Below are positions 62,540 to 64,000 of a stretch of DNA of 64,000 nt, one piece after another. The position numbers were made by a program, and so were the translations under genes. The first letter of the stretch is position 1. Each line of letters begins with the position of its first letter. The DNA is from Apteryx mantelli (Eukaryota; Chordata; Aves; Apterygiformes; Apterygidae), in assembly GCF_036417845.1 (NCBI RefSeq), contig NC_089978.1, positions 128,928,183 to 128,992,182 of the forward strand, written 5' to 3'. Under the pieces are notes generated by a model. It made no database searches and was not told the DNA's origin. It saw only the letters and a list, made by a program, of their open reading frames with translations.

Positions 62540-64000
62540 GATGAGTGCTGAGGGAGCTGGCGGATGTCATTGCTAAGCCACTCTCCATCATCTTTGAAAG
62601 GTCATGGAGAACAGGAGAGGTGCCTGAAGACTGGAAGAAAGCCAGTGTCACCCCAGTCTTCAAAAAGGGCAAGAAGGAGGACCCAGGGAACTACAGGCCA
62701 GTCAGCCTCACCTCCATCCCTGGAAAGGTGATGGAGCAGCTCATGCTGGAGGCCATTTCCAAGCATGTGGAGGACAAGAAGGTGATCAGGAGTAGTCAGC
62801 ATGGCTTCACCAAGGGAAAATCATGCCTAACCAACCTGATAGCCTTCTATGATGGAATGACTGGCTGGGTAGATGAGGGGAGAGCAGTGGATGTTGTCTC
62901 CCTTGACTTCAGCAAGGCTTTTGACACCATCTCCCATAACATCCTCATAGACAAGCTCAGGAAGTGTGGGCTAGATGAGTGGACAGTGAGGTGGATTGAG
63001 AACTGGCTGAATGGCAGAGCTCAGAGGGTTGTGATCAGCGGCACAGAGTCTAGTTGGAGGCCTGTAGCTAGCGGTGTCCCCCAGGGGTCAGTCCTGGGTC
63101 CAGTCTTGTTCAACTTCTTCCTCAATGACCTGGATGAAGGGACAGAGTGCACCCTCAGCAAGTTTGCTGACGATACAAAACTGGGAGGAGTGGCCGATAC
63201 CCCAGAAGGCTGTGCTGCCATTCAGAGAGACCTGGACAGGCTGGAGAGGTGGGCAGAGAGGAACCTCATGAAGTTCAACAAAGGGAAGTGCAGGGTCCTG
63301 CGCCTGGGGAGGAATAACCCCAGGCACCAGTACAGGTTGGGGGTTGACCTGCCGGAAAGCAGCTCTGCGGAGAAGGACCTGGGAGTGCTGGTGGACACCA
63401 AGTTAAGCATGAGGCAGCAATGTGCCCTTGTGGCCAAGAAGGCCAATGGTATCCTGGGGTGCATCAGGAAGAGTGTTGCCAGCAGGTCGAGGGAGGTGAT
63501 TCTCCCCCTCTCCTCAGCCCTGGTGAGGCCACATCTGGAGTACTGCGTCCAGTTCTGGGCTCCCCAGTACAAGAGGGATGTGGCACTACTGGAGCAAGTC
63601 CAGCGAAGGGCCACAAAGATGATTAGGGGACTGGAACATCTCTCTTATGAGGAAAGGCTGAGAGAGCTGGGCCTGTTTAGCCTGGAGAAGAGAAGGCTGA
63701 GAGGAGATCTTATCAACGTGTACAAGTATCTGAAGGGAGGGTGTCGAGAGGATGGGACCAGACTCTTTTCAGTGGTGCCCAGCGACAGGACGCGAGGCAA
63801 CAGGCACAAACTGAAACACAGACACTTCCATCTGAACATGAGGAAATACTTTTTCACTGTGAGGGTGACAGAGCACTGGAACAGGTTGCCCAGAGAAGTT
63901 GTGGAGTCTCCTTCCCTGGAGATATTCAAAACCTGCCTGGATGCAATCCTGTGCAATGTGCTCTAGGTGACCCTGCTTGAGCAGGGGGGTTGGACTAGAT
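62540..64000 (+). mobile_element. CR1 LINE, young, 5'-truncated, runs off the right edge
   Basis: Begins abruptly inside the reverse transcriptase of ORF2 (GAGTGCTGAGGGAGCTGGCG), so the 5' UTR, ORF1 and endonuclease are missing, as is usual after incomplete target-primed reverse transcription. After the stop codon the tail reads CTTGAGCAGGGGGGTTGGAC. The window ends before the terminal short repeats, so no target-site duplication can be seen. Sequence quality and an unbroken frame suggest a recent insertion. Confidence 0.95.
62545..63966 (+). CDS. CR1 ORF2 C-terminal part, reverse transcriptase, 473 codons open
   Basis: Non-LTR retrotransposon polymerase, which copies element RNA at nicked target DNA. 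Motifs in order: [12 protein letters not shown] near residue 32, [16 protein letters not shown] near 46, motif [13 protein letters not shown] near 117-127, motif [16 protein letters not shown] near 175-189, catalytic motif [12 protein letters not shown] near 205-215, then the CR1-specific C-terminus ([20 protein letters not shown] ... ILCNVL). The first codon listed is a CTG inside the truncated element, not a real start. The N-terminal endonuclease is absent, so this copy cannot move itself. It is a repeat-derived frame, not a host gene. Confidence 0.93.
   Translation: MLRELADVIAKPLSIIFERSWRTGEVPEDWKKASVTPVFKKGKKEDPGNYRPVSLTSIPGKVMEQLMLEAISKHVEDKKVIRSSQHGFTKGKSCLTNLIAFYDGMTGWVDEGRAVDVVSLDFSKAFDTISHNILIDKLRKCGLDEWTVRWIENWLNGRAQRVVISGTESSWRPVASGVPQGSVLGPVLFNFFLNDLDEGTECTLSKFADDTKLGGVADTPEGCAAIQRDLDRLERWAERNLMKFNKGKCRVLRLGRNNPRHQYRLGVDLPESSSAEKDLGVLVDTKLSMRQQCALVAKKANGILGCIRKSVASRSREVILPLSSALVRPHLEYCVQFWAPQYKRDVALLEQVQRRATKMIRGLEHLSYEERLRELGLFSLEKRRLRGDLINVYKYLKGGCREDGTRLFSVVPSDRTRGNRHKLKHRHFHLNMRKYFFTVRVTEHWNRLPREVVESPSLEIFKTCLDAILCNVL

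Noticed and set aside
1-64000. CRISPR arrays, tRNA or rRNA genes, operons, plasmid or phage features
   Set aside because: None seen. The window is vertebrate nuclear DNA with spliced genes and CR1 elements.

Overview
The window looks like nuclear DNA from a bird. Three things point that way: a young CR1 LINE (the dominant avian retroelement), several CR1 remnants, and the conserved vertebrate gene order CCDC191 - QTRT2 - DRD3, read from spliced exons with canonical GT/AG sites. No prokaryotic, viral, CRISPR, rRNA or tRNA features were recognised.

Layout. (1) About 1-9.03 kb, minus strand: the first eight coding exons of CCDC191 (KIAA1407), roughly 377 N-terminal residues; the rest lies off the left edge. 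(2) About 8.65-9.56 kb: a CpG island between the CCDC191 and QTRT2 start codons, which are only 243 bp apart, so probably a shared bidirectional promoter. (3) 9.27-22.25 kb, plus strand: a complete eight-coding-exon QTRT2 (accessory subunit of the tRNA-guanine transglycosylase that makes queuosine), 423 codons with the zinc ligands present. A young antisense CR1 3' end sits in intron 6. (4) 22.25-33.06 kb: tail-to-tail intergenic DNA with a perfect 108-bp tandem duplication. (5) 33.06-45.61 kb, minus strand: all six coding exons of the dopamine D3 receptor DRD3. The gene is broken by an in-frame TAG in exon 2, a 2-nt deletion in exon 3 and an in-frame TGA in exon 6, while all splice sites and most ligand and G-protein motifs survive. 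It is best read as a recent unitary pseudogene. (6) About 47.5-48.4 kb: a GC-rich CpG island with minisatellites, probably the DRD3 promoter and 5' untranslated exon. (7) 48.4-62.54 kb: long intergenic DNA without a gene I can support. (8) 62.54-64.0 kb: a 5'-truncated CR1 with an open 473-codon C-terminal ORF2 (reverse transcriptase), running off the right edge.

The main observation is the apparent loss of DRD3 between intact neighbours. The three lesions are independent, so one sequencing error cannot explain them. The two nonsense changes both hit tryptophan (TGG) codons. The two working genes belong to unrelated processes: QTRT2 to tRNA queuosine modification, and CCDC191 to an unknown role, with a coiled coil and tryptophan-rich repeats seen here.
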